Below, piece after piece: positions 1 through 11,780 of a DNA stretch of 64,000 nt. The stretch comes from Petaurus breviceps papuanus (Eukaryota; Chordata; Mammalia; Diprotodontia; Petauridae). How positions within the stretch are numbered: the stretch's first letter is position 1; each line of letters opens with the position of its first letter. Below the pieces are notes generated by a model. That model worked only from the letters and a program-made list of their open reading frames with translations. It was not told where the DNA came from and ran no database searches. Location of the stretch: NCBI GenBank assembly GCA_028583685.1, contig JAMXIF010000220.1:39492708-39556707 (forward strand), given 5' to 3'. Position numbers and translations under genes: made by a program.

Positions 1-59
1 TTTGAAGCTCTTCATGATTCAGTTTTCTTTGACTTTACTCTCCTCAGTGTCCTTTGTGA

Positions 60-455
60 GCCAGTGACAATGACCTCTTTGCTGTTCTTGAAAAAGGACA
101 TTCCCTCCCTGACTCTGAGCATTTTCATTGACTGTCTCTAGACAGCTAAACCTGTCTAGAACTCTCACCTTCCTTATCTACACCTCCTAGCTTCCCTGGT
201 TTCCTTCAAGTCTCAGCTAAAGTTCCACCTTACCTGGTATTCCTTAATCTTATTGCCTTTCCTCTGAGATTGTCCCTATTTTATCCTGTAAATAACTTGT
301 TTGCATAAAGCCATTTGTATGCTATCTCCTTCAATAAACTCTGAACTCCCTGAAAGCAAGGAAAATGTTTTAGGATGGTAGGTAGAAGCTCTTTTTGAAT
401 CTTTAACATTCAGTACAGTACATGTCTGTGATGTTTGAAAAATGCTAAGTGACTG
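60..455 (+). mobile_element. L2 LINE, 3' end relic
   Basis: The stretch follows the last coding part and 3' UTR of L2. It has the pyrimidine-rich 'cttccttcaagtctcagct' block, then a 'ctccctgaaagcaagg' block, and ends in the weak 'aatgctaagtgactgacta' tail. It is too eroded to encode protein. L2 is an ancient LINE shared by mammals. The subfamily was matched from memory of the consensus. Confidence 0.75.
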
Positions 456-599
456 ACTACAGCAACAAAGGCCTACCCCTCCCAAAATATTTATATGCGT
501 GTATATATGAATGCAAATAGCACAATATTTACATACATGTATGTCTGTATACATGTGAATGGACATACTTTATGTGTGCAAACATATATGCATATCTTC

Positions 600-755
600 T
601 ATTTGCCAGCCTTTATTCATATTGATTCCTTCAATAGAATATAAAATCCATAAGGGCTGGGATTATTTCATTTCAGTCATTGTATTCCCCTTTTCATAGC
701 ATAGTGCCTATCACATACTAGATATTTAATACACACTTGTCAGATGAATGAATAG
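600..755 (+). mobile_element. L2/MIR-type 3' tail relic
   Basis: This is a second, shorter tail of the same type: 'aatccataagggctggga', then 'catagtgcctatcacatact', then 'atgaatgaatag'. Bases 456-599 between the two tails are AT-rich and tell me nothing. Confidence 0.6.
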
Positions 756-1062
756 AGCAAAAAGTCACCTAAAAGGCTCTTTTATAAAATATAAATTAAA
801 ATAAAAGAGTTTTGTTTGAATATATCAAAATTTAGAAGATTGTCTGAAAGTTACAGCAACAAAATAACTTTGCTTTATCATCTTCTGATCATTATGATAA
901 AATGGAGCACAAAACAAGGGGACAAACTCTCCAATTGTCTTCTCTACTGTAATAGTTGAAATATAGTCCAGAATTCATGTCCAAACAAAGAGAGATTCCT
1001 TTTATTTGTTGAGGCCTTTTTGATGCTTTTCTTTATAAATGGTATTGTATGGATTGCATTAA

Positions 1063-1065
<3 letters not shown>

Positions 1066-1127
<62 letters not shown>
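1066..1127. repeat. (TC)n microsatellite
   Basis: This is an uninterrupted (TC) tract of about 31 units. It runs into a less regular CA/TA-rich stretch to about 1195. On the minus strand it reads as Glu-Arg repeats in two frames, which are artefacts of the dinucleotide. Confidence 0.97.
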
Positions 1128-1129
<2 letters not shown>

Positions 1130-1195
1130 CACACATACATAGATGCATGTATGTATATACATAAATACAAATACATATACACACACAAACACATT

Positions 1196-2500
1196 GAAAT
1201 TATGCAATGAGTTAGACCACACATTAAACAGGAGGGGATAGTATCTTTGCCTTTCAGAAATTGCAAAGTTCTTTTAATGACACCAAGCTGTTTCTCCTTG
1301 ACACAAAAACTGTGTTTTAAAAATACTAATAGTCTAATGATGATGTTGAATGATTGTGAGTCACAGAATCACACATTATTACCGAGACATATTGGTGTTG
1401 ACAATACTATGATTACACAGACTTAGAGAATCTGACATTTGCCAGTTATGTAATGATTCTGATAAATATAGAGAGAAAATTGGATACATCAGGTCCTGGA
1501 AATCACTAGATAATTATTATGCTCCACTTTGCCAATGTTTCTGGAACCAGTAGATTGTCCCAGAGTATCAGGTTCAGGACACGTAACCCAAAGACTGGGT
1601 CATATTCAGTTTCCACTCACCTCATATAGCATATATTTTGACTGGTTCTAGACCTGGAATCATTGGGTAAAACTCTCCATTTCCTCATATCATTTCCTCA
1701 ACTCAAGCCTCACCTGCTAACTGCCTAAATACAAAAGGATCAAGCATCTCTTTGATTCATTACAAAAAAAGAAAGGACTACACTACATAGGACCTGTTTC
1801 ACTGCTTTTAGTTGAGGTTTGTCAGGGCTCTGGGGGAAAATGAGCCTCCCACTGAATGCATACACTTTGAGCTCAATATGCGATTCCTGCTTTAACTCCT
1901 CTAAAAGCAGGGCCACTAAAGTTATGATTTCAAATGGCCACTACAGATAAGCTTCATTAACTTGACTAGGATTGGTCACATCTCTGTTGCTTTCCTATAT
2001 TATTGTACAAGGGGGGAAACAATGCTCAGGAGAGTAGGGGAATACGAGGATGGGATCTTCCTGCCTAAAACACATACACCAGAAAAGTTTTCCATAATCA
2101 TATTTAATACCAGCCTATGTTAATTTTAGACTGGTCTATTCAGGCCATAATGAGATCTGTCAAAAGCAAGTCATCTCATTGTAACCAAAATATGAATAGA
2201 CATTCACATTAACTGGAATATAGCAGATAGATATTGCTATTAAAGGAGAAGTAAAAAAAGGTGACAGGGATGTCCCATTTCTTCCTGAGCTCTGGTCACT
2301 TTTCATTTTAATGTGATTATGGGCCATTTGGCACTTTAATCAGTGTGCTCTATCACATGCCGAGAACACTTAGCCCCAGAGAGAAGACAACATGCTAGCA
2401 TTTGTTTTCTCCTCATGTCTAAGGGATCACTGTCAATGCAATCTTCCAGAGGCAAACAGGTATGTCAAGAAAAGACCTATTAGCCAGGTCTCTTCCAATA
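1196..2500. other. Single-copy stretch, no gene seen
   Basis: No coding frame or recognisable repeat. The 2270-2465 part is more balanced in base composition and free of repeats, so it could be a conserved non-coding element. An A-rich tract lies at 2513-2540. Confidence 0.5.
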
Positions 2501-2807
2501 AAAGGCTATATAACAAAAAAAAAAAAAAAGGAAAAAAAAACACTTTTAAAAACAGTCATTATTAATTGACTGGGCAACATCAACATATTTTATTATATTG
2601 ATAGATCCATTTTACCATATCATCTGCCTCCTTTAAAGATGATCATTTATCCATGGAAAATCTATTTATAGTAGCTAGTTAAGACAATCCATTTCTAACA
2701 TTAAATTTGCTATGTCAGCACTGCTTGTGTGAGTGTTCCAAATAGCCCATGATTGTTTATGACCTTCTTGAAAAAGGATATCCTTGAAGAAAATGAAGGA
2801 TCATAAT

Positions 2808-3045
2808 ACTTGTTTGTCTTTCACTCTTAAAGAGGGCCATGATATCAGGAGGATGATGCCATGACTTGCAAGGGAATTGGATTTAAGTGAGGGAGGGCTG
2901 TGCAAAGTCACCAGCCTCACTCTTTCCTCCAGAGCTATGTGGCTCCAGTAGTAAGATCTTTATCAGGACAACTGGAGATGGCTCCAGATGCAGTGGGAGA
3001 CCTTGGTCTTTTTACATTAAGGTCTTTCCTACTTCTCAGTTTGAC
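2808..3045 (+). mobile_element. Marsupial SINE ('ccatgacatcagg' type)
   Basis: A diverged copy of a marsupial SINE recognised by 'gagggccatgatatcagg', 'gagggagggctgtgcaaag' and 'ggagatggctccagatgcag'. Two relatives occur in this window, near 4193-4365 and 15445-15635 (reverse). All three align block by block, so it is a repeat even though I am not sure of its formal name. Confidence 0.7.
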
Positions 3046-3180
3046 TGAAGTAATGTCTATTCAGTGATTAAGGCTAGGTAAGAAGTGAGGTAAAGAATGA
3101 CCTCTTTTACCTAGTCAAAAAAAACAATCTGGGAGGGAAAGACAAACCCTTTGGCAAGGCTTTCTTGCCAAAACAGAAAC

Positions 3181-3754
3181 TGATGGAATCTTAATAAAGC
3201 TGCCCCCAGCCCCAATATTTTAACTTCATTATAGGCCTGGACCAACCGAACAGCAGGCCCGCTGTACCTACCTAAGCCCCCATGACCAACCCCGACAATG
3301 TCCTAACTTCTTTATATAAACCTCACTGCTTACTGGAACAACAGGTGTGTCCCACAGAAACAGGTGTGCTCTTGTACTCAACCACAATCACATCACCCAT
3401 CTAACCCAATAAAGGACCATAATACCTAACTATGCATCTTGACCAGACAGGATCACAATAGCTAACCTACTGGAGGGCAGCATGACCAGAAAATTTAACC
3501 ACCAAATCATAAACGAGACCCCTCCTCCATTACCTAATCCTTTAACAAACCCCTCCTGCCTTTTTAATATTCATGATTTCTGTTATGTAATTGCATCTTT
3601 ACCCTATAAAATTCCATCTTGCTTTCTCTGAAGTTGCTGATTCCTCTTGAAATTTAGCCTGCTTCATGAAAGGTGTCAATCTCAGTAAATACCTATACTT
3701 GGATTAGAGGTGGTCTGATTGAATTCTTTGAGACAATTCCACCACAACACATCA
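3181..3754 (+). mobile_element. Probable solo LTR (fossil)
   Basis: The unit is about 574 bp and begins TGATG and ends CATCA, an inverted pair. It has a TATA-like 'cctataaaatt' near 3603 and a later 'agtaaata' that may be a poly(A) signal. Flanking bases AAAC and AACC could be a worn 4-bp target duplication. No internal retroviral sequence follows. The LTR call rests on structure only and the boundaries could be off. Confidence 0.5.
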
Positions 3755-4190
3755 AACCCCAACAGTTTTCAGGTGGGCAAAACCCCCACCACAATAAAAC
3801 AATTGCTATCTACATTCACTTTGGTCCATCAGGGCCCAAACAAGCATCAAGTGAGGCTTGGCCTGGGACCTATTGTTGGCCAATCAATGGAGGCCGAGTG
3901 ATTTGGGTTTAAGATATAGTTCTTAAGAAAGAAATCGAGTCCATAAACCACAAGATATCTTGCAAGGTTTCAGTAATCAAAATTTACATTCCTTTGTGCA
4001 GAGCACGCACAGATAAGAGTATGGTACCCTATGTGGACAGAGGGAGAGGAGAGAGGGGAAAAAATGGAAGGAAGTACAGAGATGAAAGGAAGGAAGGGAG
4101 ATAGAGGAGAGAGAAAGGGAGGGAGTTGTATTGCCCAAATGGAACTGGTTAGTTGAGTCTCTAATAGGGTAGCTCCCACCACTTACAGGT
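3755..4190. other. Unassigned, with purine-rich tract
   Basis: No gene was recognised. Positions 4037-4127 form a long purine-rich (GA/GGAA) run that gives Leu/Ser/Pro-rich artefact frames on the minus strand. The left part could be a second LTR remnant, but I cannot support that. Confidence 0.4.
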
Positions 4191-4192
4191 TG

Positions 4193-4365
4193 TTGTTTGT
4201 CATTCATTCTCAAAGAGTACCATGACATCAAGAAGGTGATGACATGACCTGAAAGTGAAAGGGATCTAAGTGAGGGAGGATGGTGCAAAATTGCCAGCCT
4301 CAGTCTCTACTTTGGAGTTGAGTCCAGTGGAAAGATATAGATCAGGGTGACTGGAAATGGCCCAC
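4193..4365 (+). mobile_element. Marsupial SINE, same type as 2808
   Basis: It shares 'ccatgacatcaagaaggtga', 'gagggaggatggtgcaaaa' and 'ggtgactggaaatggcc' with the copy at 2808-3045, in the same orientation about 1.4 kb away. Confidence 0.7.
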
Positions 4366-4387
4366 TAATGCTCAACATTTTACACAT

Positions 4388-4585
4388 AAAATCATAGATT
4401 TAGAGGTGGATGAGACCTTAGAAGTCAAGTTCAACTCCACTATTAAAGATGGGGAAATAAGTCAAACTGGTTAAATGACTTGTATTGCCACATAAGTAGT
4501 AATGATCCACCAGTATTCAAATTCAAATTCAAATCTATCTGACTCCAAGTTCAGTATATCTGTTATACTTTTCTGCCTCATTCAT
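4388..4585 (-). mobile_element. MIR/CORE-SINE-like relic
   Basis: The string 'atcatagatttagaggtgga' followed by a worn 'gatggggaaataagtcaaac' block matches the reverse of a MIR-type element. A 3x 'aaattc' run sits inside. Confidence 0.5.
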
Positions 4586-4739
4586 TTCCATAGAATAATC
4601 TAAACATATCTACTCTTCAGAATGTCACAACCTATCAACTTCCACACTTGATTTTGAAGGAGTTTATAAATTTAAGGTAGATATTGGAAAAGATGGAATG
4701 AGGAGCATCAACAGAAGGGACAATTTAGAAGAAGGCAAT

Positions 4740-5115
4740 TACCTGAAAATATCTACAAGCAAAGCCTCAAAGAAAAATGCAGAAAAGAAAAACACAAGAC
4801 CAACAAGAATTTCTAGAAAAATCTAATGGAGCAATAAAAAGAGGGGGAAATTATTTTAAAATTAAAAAAAAAAGATTAGTAAAGCGGGAAAATGGAAAAA
4901 GAAATGAGAGCAATGCAAGAAAATTGTGAAAACAGAGCTAATATCTTGGTAAAAGAGCACAAAATTACTTTAAAAAATAACTCTGAAAAATATGAATCAG
5001 CCAAGAGGAAGGTAATGAGTCTCTGAGAAATCAATGATTATAAAACAAATTCAAAAGACTGAAAAAAAATAGAAGAAAATGTGAACTATCTTACAGGAAA
5101 AAAAAATAACCTGGA
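4740..5115 (+). mobile_element. Eroded L1 fragment (ORF1 coiled-coil part)
   Basis: The A-rich strand carries 'gaaaatggaaaaagaaatgagagcaatgcaagaaaa' type sequence, repeated Lys/Glu-rich blocks and a final 'ataacctggaa'. The younger elements here show the same ORF1 signature ('ctgacctggaaaatagatcc'). No frame survives. Confidence 0.6.
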
Positions 5116-5530
5116 ACATATTTTGTTATTGATCTCTCAGCTTTTGTTCCAAAGACTCTTTATTTGTAGGGATTCAACATTTTACAAAATTTGACCATCA
5201 AAACTCTTAAAAATATTTTAAAGTAAGTGACTTAATTTTAAAAATTTAATGTTTTAAATATTCAACCTAATGTTCATCTTTCTTAGTACCACATTGATAC
5301 TTCTAATTTCTGACAATTTCATTCTTAATATTTTATTTTAAATGTTTTATATTGAATTATTCTGGAGATTCTTTTTATCTTCCATTATCTTTCTTTTTTT
5401 CTTTGCAAAATCCTATTTTAATGGGAGACTTGCAGTTCATTTTTCTTCATAGCATATTTTTTAATGAGTTATAGTGTCTTTTTGACGTTCTACTTATGTT
5501 TCTAAGTCTTTCTGTTAAGATTGTCTTTTA
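5116..5530. other. AT-rich stretch, nothing recognised
   Basis: Low-complexity AT-rich DNA with no supported gene or repeat. Confidence 0.5.
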
Positions 5531-5628
5531 AAGAATTGGAAATAAAGGGGATGCCCATCAACTGGGGAATGGATAATAAGTTGGGGTATATGAATGTAAT
5601 AGAATACTACTGTGCTATAAGAAATGAA
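5531..5628 (+). mobile_element. 5'-truncated L1, left part (host of the nest)
   Basis: 'aagaattggaaataaagg' through 'gtgctataagaaatgaa' is the end of marsupial L1 ORF2; the L1 at 22256-22350 shows the same text. It stops at the target of the next insertions and resumes at 9501. The left flank 'attgtcttttaaa' resembles 'attgtctgcctttaag' after the element's tail near 10005, a likely target duplication. Confidence 0.85.
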
Positions 5629-5634
5629 GACCAT

Positions 5635-5784
5635 GGGGTGGCTAGGTGGTGCAGTGAAGACAGCACCAGCCCTAGAGTCAGGAGGAACTGAGTTCAAATT
5701 TGGCCTCAGACACTTAGCACGAAAACTAGCCTGTGACCTTGGGCAAGTCATCTAACCCCAACTGCCCTCCAAAAAGAAAAAAAA
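5635..5784 (+). mobile_element. tRNA-type marsupial SINE
   Basis: It has the canonical head 'ggggtggctaggtggtgcag', the middle 'gagtcaggaggaactgagtt' and the tail 'gaccttgggcaagtcatc', ending in an A-rich run. It lies in the outer L1, and the sequence AAGAAATGAA before it recurs as AAGAAATTAA behind it. Confidence 0.9.
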
Positions 5785-6682
5785 AAGAAATTAATAGTGG
5801 TGCAGAGCCAAGATGGTGGAGTAAAGGCAGGAATTTTCTCAAGCTCCCACTCCAACCACCTCCAATATTTGTAAAAAAAAAAATTATTTTAAATAAGTTA
5901 TAGAGCTACAGAACCCACAAAGAGACAGACAGAAATGAATCTCCCACTGAAGGCAGCCTGTCAGGTAAACAGGAAGGGGTCTATCTCACCAAGCTTGGAG
6001 CCAAGCACAGTCCCCCATGAGCTGCATGGGCCCAGATCTGGAATGGCCCCAACCCATGGCCCAAACTGGCTAGAGCAGACTTCAGGAGAGTGAATCACCA
6101 GCACCTGTGGCAGTTTGCAGACTTCTCAACCCTTAAATGCCAAAGAGAAAGTAAAAGGTCAGAAGAGAACATTGTTGGAACTGTTTGAGAGAAGAGTATT
6201 GTCTAACCCCTGCCCCCTGAGCAGCAGAGGTGGCAGCAGTTACAGCTTCTGCTGTATGGCTGCCTCCAGAGCTGCTGGCCGGCCAATCATAGGGTACAAG
6301 CAACCATTCAGAGGGTAATCGTTCTTGCTTTGACCTACTTAGATCTGGATCACAGTCTTGGGTGGTGGTTCTGGGGTGAGGAAAAATAGTGTGCCAGAAC
6401 TTGTGGTGTCTGTGGAGAGGGTGACCTCCTCATAGCTCGGACAACAGCTCTGGCAGCAGCTGCAAAAAAACCAGCAATTTGGGACTTAGCTCTCTCTACT
6501 CTGGAAGGAGAGGTCTACCATGGCAAAGAGTTCAAAAGTAATTGACTGGCAATATAAGCAAACAGACGAAGTGCAATCAGACCATAAAGACATTTTGGGG
6601 GAACAAAAAGGATAAAAACATGGTACCAGAAGAAGACAACAAAGTCAAAACTCCTGCATCAAAAGCTTCTAAGAAAAATATG

Positions 6683-6730
6683 CTGTGTAACCTTGAGCAA
6701 GTTACTTAACCCCGATTGCTTAAAAAAAAA
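6683..6730 (+). mobile_element. Severely 5'-truncated SINE
   Basis: Only the last ~40 bases of a SINE plus its A-tail are present ('gtgtaaccttgagcaagtta'). The flanking duplication AAAAATATG occurs at 6674-6682 and 6731-6739. HAL1 relatives read straight through 'aagaaaaatatgaactgg' here, which confirms the insertion. Confidence 0.85.
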
Positions 6731-6794
6731 AAAAATATGAACTGATCACAGGCTATGGAGGAGTTCAAGAAGGATTTTGAAAATCAAGTAAGAG

Positions 6795-6959
6795 GGGGTG
6801 GCCAGGTAGCACGGCAAGGGAGAGCACCGGCCCCAGTTTCAGGATGACCTGGGGATTGAATTTGGGCTCAGACACTTAGCACCCCCCAAAAACACCTGAC
6901 CGTGTAACCTTGAGCAAGTTACTTAACCCCAATTGCTTAAAAAAAAAGAAAAAAGAAAA
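6795..6959 (+). mobile_element. SINE, 'ccttgagcaag' subtype
   Basis: Nearly full SINE with the variant middle 'caccggccccagtttcagg' and tail 'ccgtgtaaccttgagcaag'. The flanks AAATCAAGTAAGAG (6781-6794) and AAATCAAGTGAGAG (6960-6973) are a 14-bp target duplication differing at one base. Confidence 0.9.
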
Positions 6960-7148
6960 AAATCAAGTGAGAGAAGTGGAGGAAAAATTGGAAAAAAAGA
7001 AATGAGAATGACATGAGAAAATAATGAAAAACATGACAACAGCATAACTGAAGAAAATAACACCTTAAAAAATAGACTAAATCAAATGTCAAAAGAGGTC
7101 CAAAAAGCCAATGAGGAGAAGAATGCCTTAAAAAACTGAATTGCCCAG

Positions 7149-7351
7149 ATGGAAAAGGAATTTCAAAAACTCACTGAAGAGAATGATTCCTTCAAAATTA
7201 GATTGGAGCAAATGGAAGCTAATTGCTTTATGAGAAATCAAGGTAATATAAAACAGATCCAAACAAATGTAAAAATTGAAGGCAATGTGAAACATCTCAT
7301 TGGAAAAACCACTGACCTGGAAAATAGATCCAGGAGAGATAATTTAAAAAG
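7149..7351 (+). pseudogene. HAL1 copy 1 ORF1, middle part
   Basis: A Lys/Glu-rich coiled-coil frame ('MEKEFQKLTEEND...') leads into 'TTDLENRSRRDNLKSI'. The LENRSRRDNL block is the junction between the coiled coil and the RNA-binding domain of L1 ORF1p. The frame runs on a few codons into the RPL21 copy, which interrupts it. The rest of ORF1 resumes at 7958. Confidence 0.8.
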
Positions 7352-7416
7352 TATTTGACTACGGGGCTCGAGCCGCTCCTGCTTTGTAGTGTGTTATTTC
7401 CTTCCCAGGGAAGTGA

Positions 7417-7908
<492 letters not shown>

Positions 7909-7957
7909 GTGACTAAAAAAAGAACAATTAAAAAATCTTGGATTATGAAAAAAAAAT

Positions 7958-8455
7958 TATTTGACTACTTGAAAGCCATGATAAAAAAAAAGAGACTAAA
8001 AATCATCCTTCAAGAAATTTTCAAGGAAAATTGCCCTGATATTGTAGAACAAGAGGGCAAAATAGAAATTGAAAGAATTCACCAATCCCCTTTTGAAAAA
8101 GGTACAAAAATAAAACTCCTAGGTATATTATACCAAATTCCAGAGCTCCCAGATCAAGGAGAAAATATTACAAACAGTCAGGAAGAAACAATTTGAGTAT
8201 TGTGGAAACACAATCAGGATAACACAAGATTTAGCAGCTTCTACATTAAGAGATCAAAGGGCTTGTAATATGAAATTCCAGAGATAAAAAGAGCTAGGAT
8301 TAAAACCAAGAATCACCTACCCATCAAAACTGAGCATAATGCTTCAGGGGGAAATGTGGTCATTCAATGAAACAGAGGACTTTCAAGCATTCTTGATGAA
8401 AAGCCAGAGTTAAACAGAAAATTTGATTTTCAAATACAAGAAGCAAGAAAAGAAT
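7958..8455 (+). pseudogene. HAL1 copy 1 ORF1, C-terminal part
   Basis: After the retrocopy the ORF1 RNA-binding part continues: 'ILQEIFKENCPDIVEQEGKIEIERIHQSPFEKGT' is the RRM/CTD-type segment (family pattern 'E.G.IEIERIHR'). It then runs in broken frames to 'caagaagcaagaaaag' near 8455. The four HAL1 copies and the L1s share this segment. Confidence 0.8.
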
Positions 8456-8579
8456 AAGAAGGTAAACAGGAAAAAGAAATCATAAGGAATTTATTAAAGT
8501 TGAACTATTTACATTCCTACATGGAAAAATGATAATTGTAACTCATGAGACTTTTCTCAGTATGAGGATAGTTGAAGGG

Positions 8580-8685
8580 AATATATATGAATTTATGTGT
8601 GTATGTATGTATATGAGGGTGTATAGCGTATATAAATATATATGTGAGTCCATGTATATGTGTATGCATGTATACATACACAAAG
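8580..8685. repeat. TATG/TA-rich microsatellite in HAL1 linker
   Basis: An irregular 'tatgtatgtatatg' tract lies about 130 bases after ORF1. Other L1 and HAL1 copies in the window carry a simple repeat at the matching spot. Confidence 0.8.
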
Positions 8686-9500
8686 GGCATAGGATGAGTT
8701 TAATATGAAGGGATGATATCTAAAAAAAATAAAATCAAGAGGTGATAGAAGAATATATTGGGAGAAGGAGAAAGGGAATGATAGAATAGGATAAGTTATT
8801 TCTTATAAAACAGGGCAAGAGAAAACTGTTACAGTGGAAGGGAAGAGTAGGAAGGTGAAAGGGAATCGGTCAACCTTACTCTCATTGAATTTAGCTTAAG
8901 GAAGGAATAACATACATACTCAAGACACCCAATTGGGAATCTTACCTTACAGGAAAGTAGGTGGGAAGGGGCTAAGAGGGGGGATAATAGAAGGGAGGGC
9001 AGATTGGGGGAGAGGATAGTTAGAAGCAAACACCTTTGAAAAGGGACAGGGTCAAAGGAGAAAATGGAATTAGTGGAGGGCGGGATAGGATGGAGGGAAA
9101 TTCAGTTAGTCTTTCACAATATAACTACTGCAGAAACGTTTTGTGTAACTACACATATACAACCTATATTGAATTGCATGTCCTCCAAGTGGGTGTGTTT
9201 GACGAAGGAAGAAGGGAAAGAATCTGGAATGTTTTCAAAACAAATGTTAAAAAAAATTTTGTTTTTTACATGCAACTGGGAAATGAGATATACAGGCACT
9301 GGGGTATATAAATCCTTCTTGCCCTTCTAGAAAGTAAGGGGCAGGATAGGGGAGAATATAATAGAGAACAGATTGGGAGGAATATTCAGTAGACTCACTA
9401 TCTTGGAGTGGGGTAGGGGAAAGACAGGGAGAAAATTTGTAGCAATATCTTGTGGAAATGAATGTTTAAAAATAAAAACAAATAAATAAATTGAGAAAAA

Positions 9501-10005
9501 AAGAAATGAATTGCAGACAAACGTCCTAATGACGTGGAAAGACAACATAAATTGATGCTGAGTGAGTGGAGCAAAACCAGTAGAACTTTGTACACAAGTA
9601 CAGATACATTGTATCTCTGATGACTAACTTTGATAGACTGGGCTCATCTCAGCAATGCAAGGCTATAAGACAACTCCAAAAGACTCATGATGGAAATGGA
9701 AGTGTGTATCCAGAGAAAGAGCTACAGAGTCTGAATGCAGATGGAAGCAAACTACTTGCTCTCTCTCTGTTTTGTTTTACTTTGTTTTATTTTGTGTCTT
9801 CTTTCTCATTGTTTGTTCCATTACTTATAATTCTTTACAGCTTGACTAATGTTTAATGTGAAGGTATTTATAAAACCTTTATCAGATTTCATGCCGCTGA
9901 GGGGTAAGAGAGGGAAGGAGAGGCAGGTGGAGAAAATATGGAACTCAAAAGTTTATGGAACTGAATGTTGTAAACAAAAATTAAATAAATAATAATAATT
10001 AAAAT
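9501..10005 (+). mobile_element. 5'-truncated L1, right part (3' end)
   Basis: Continues the L1 begun at 5531: end of ORF2 and 3' UTR with 'ccaaaagactcatgatggaa', 'cttgactaatgtttaatgtg' and the A-rich tail near 9980-10005. Same subfamily layout as the L1 tail at 22466-22857. Confidence 0.85.
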
Positions 10006-10827
10006 ATTGTCTGCCTTTAAGTTTCCATTCATTGTTTTTGCTCTGACCTTTCCTAATTTAGCCTTTCTCTTTTATTCCCAATATCTTCTCTATTTTCTTG
10101 CCTTACTCATCAATTTCTCCCCTTTTCCCTGCTACATAGACCCTCTCCCACAAGGTGTCCCCTGACTCCTCTGTTTGGATCTTGAGTTCCTGCCCAAAGT
10201 AATCTCCAAGGAGGGAGAAATGACACTAGCTGAGCTTTTAATCCCTTTCTAAAAGGAGTAGAGGGGGGAAATTTTAAAAATAGAAGGAGTGGAGGTTGTT
10301 TCCAGGCAAGATAGATATGTGCTGTGGTATAGTCTACACTCCCTTCACCTCAGCTTGTCTCCTTTTCACTACTGTGCTGGGTACAATCAAAACTTACCAC
10401 TTGTTCTTTGGAATGTTTATGGGGGTTGGGTAGGGGAGACAAAATGAGGAAATTATTTTCAGGCAAGCACTGACATAGTGAGTTCTGAGCAAGGATTCTA
10501 ATAACCAGATTTTAAAGCATAGACCTAAAATGTTGTTTGGGCTGGAATATGACATGGATTAAAAGGGAGATATGGAATGAGATCCCTAAATATTATAATT
10601 GCTGTTATTTCATAATGTTTCAAACTTACACAGTTTCTCTCTTCTTGTCTGATGAATTAAGTTTTAGTTTCTTCATATTAAGTAAATAATTCCTTCTTTC
10701 TGAAGTTTTGGATAGATTTGAGCAAAACAATTAGTTTACCATCATTTTTATCTTTTGAGCTTTGATTACCTCATGGTGTTCTAACTAAGAGAGGACTAGT
10801 TTGATTGCTTTTTAGTTATGGTTTGGT
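10006..10827. other. Single-copy spacer
   Basis: No gene or repeat was recognised. It separates two HAL1 copies that lie tail to tail. Confidence 0.5.
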
Positions 10828-11684
10828 TTGGTTTCACTTTTTTAATTCGTATATTCATTCATTCATTTGTTTGTTTGTTTATAGTTTTCAACATTCATTT
10901 CCACAAGATTTTGAGTTACAATTTTTTCTCCCCACCTTTCCCTACCCCACCCCAAAATAGCAAGCCTATTGAATACTCCTTTCCCCAATCTCTTCTCTCT
11001 TATATCCTCTCCCATCACCTCCCTCCCCAACTTTCTAGTAGGACAAGATGGATTTCTATACCTCATTGCTGGTATATCTTATTTCCCAGTTGCATGTGAA
11101 GTACAAAAAAAAAATTAAACATTTGTTTTTAAAACTTTGATTTTCAGATTTTTTCCCTTCTTTCCTCCTCCCCTGCCCCCACTGAGAAGATAAGCAATTT
11201 AATACAGGTTGTATATGTGTAGTTACCCAAATCATTTCCATAGGAGTTATATTGTGAAAGACTAACTATATTTCCCTTCATCCTATCCGGTCCTCGCTTT
11301 TTCCATTTTCTCCTTTAACCCTATACCTTTTTGAAAATGTGTGCTTCTAACTACCCTCTCCCCAAATCTGCTCTCCCTTCTATTATCCCCCCCTTATCCC
11401 CTACCCCTATTTTCTTGTAGGGTAAGATATCCAATTGAGTGTGTATGTTATTCCCTTCTTAAGCCAAATTCAATGAGAATAAGGTTGTCCCATGTCCTTT
11501 CACCTTCCTGCTCTTCTCCATTGTAACAGTTTTTTCTTGCCTCTTTTATAGAAGATAATTTACCCTATTCTATTTCTCCCTTTCTCCTTCTCCCAATTAA
11601 TTCCTCTCTCACCTCTTAATTTTATTTTTTTAGACATCATCCCTTCATATTCATCTTATCCTTTGCCCTCTGTCTATGTATACA

Positions 11685-11780
11685 TGAACATACACATGCC
11701 CACACTCACATATATATTTGTATACATATACACCCTTCTATTCATACATATATATATATATTATATACATATATATTCCC
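11685..11780. repeat. TA/CA-rich microsatellite in HAL1 copy 2 linker
   Basis: The 'acatatatatatatattat' type tract occupies the same linker position as the one at 8580 in copy 1. Confidence 0.75.

Noticed and set aside
944-1266. Minus-strand frames with Arg-Glu repeats
   Set aside because: They are translations of the (TC)n microsatellite in two frames.
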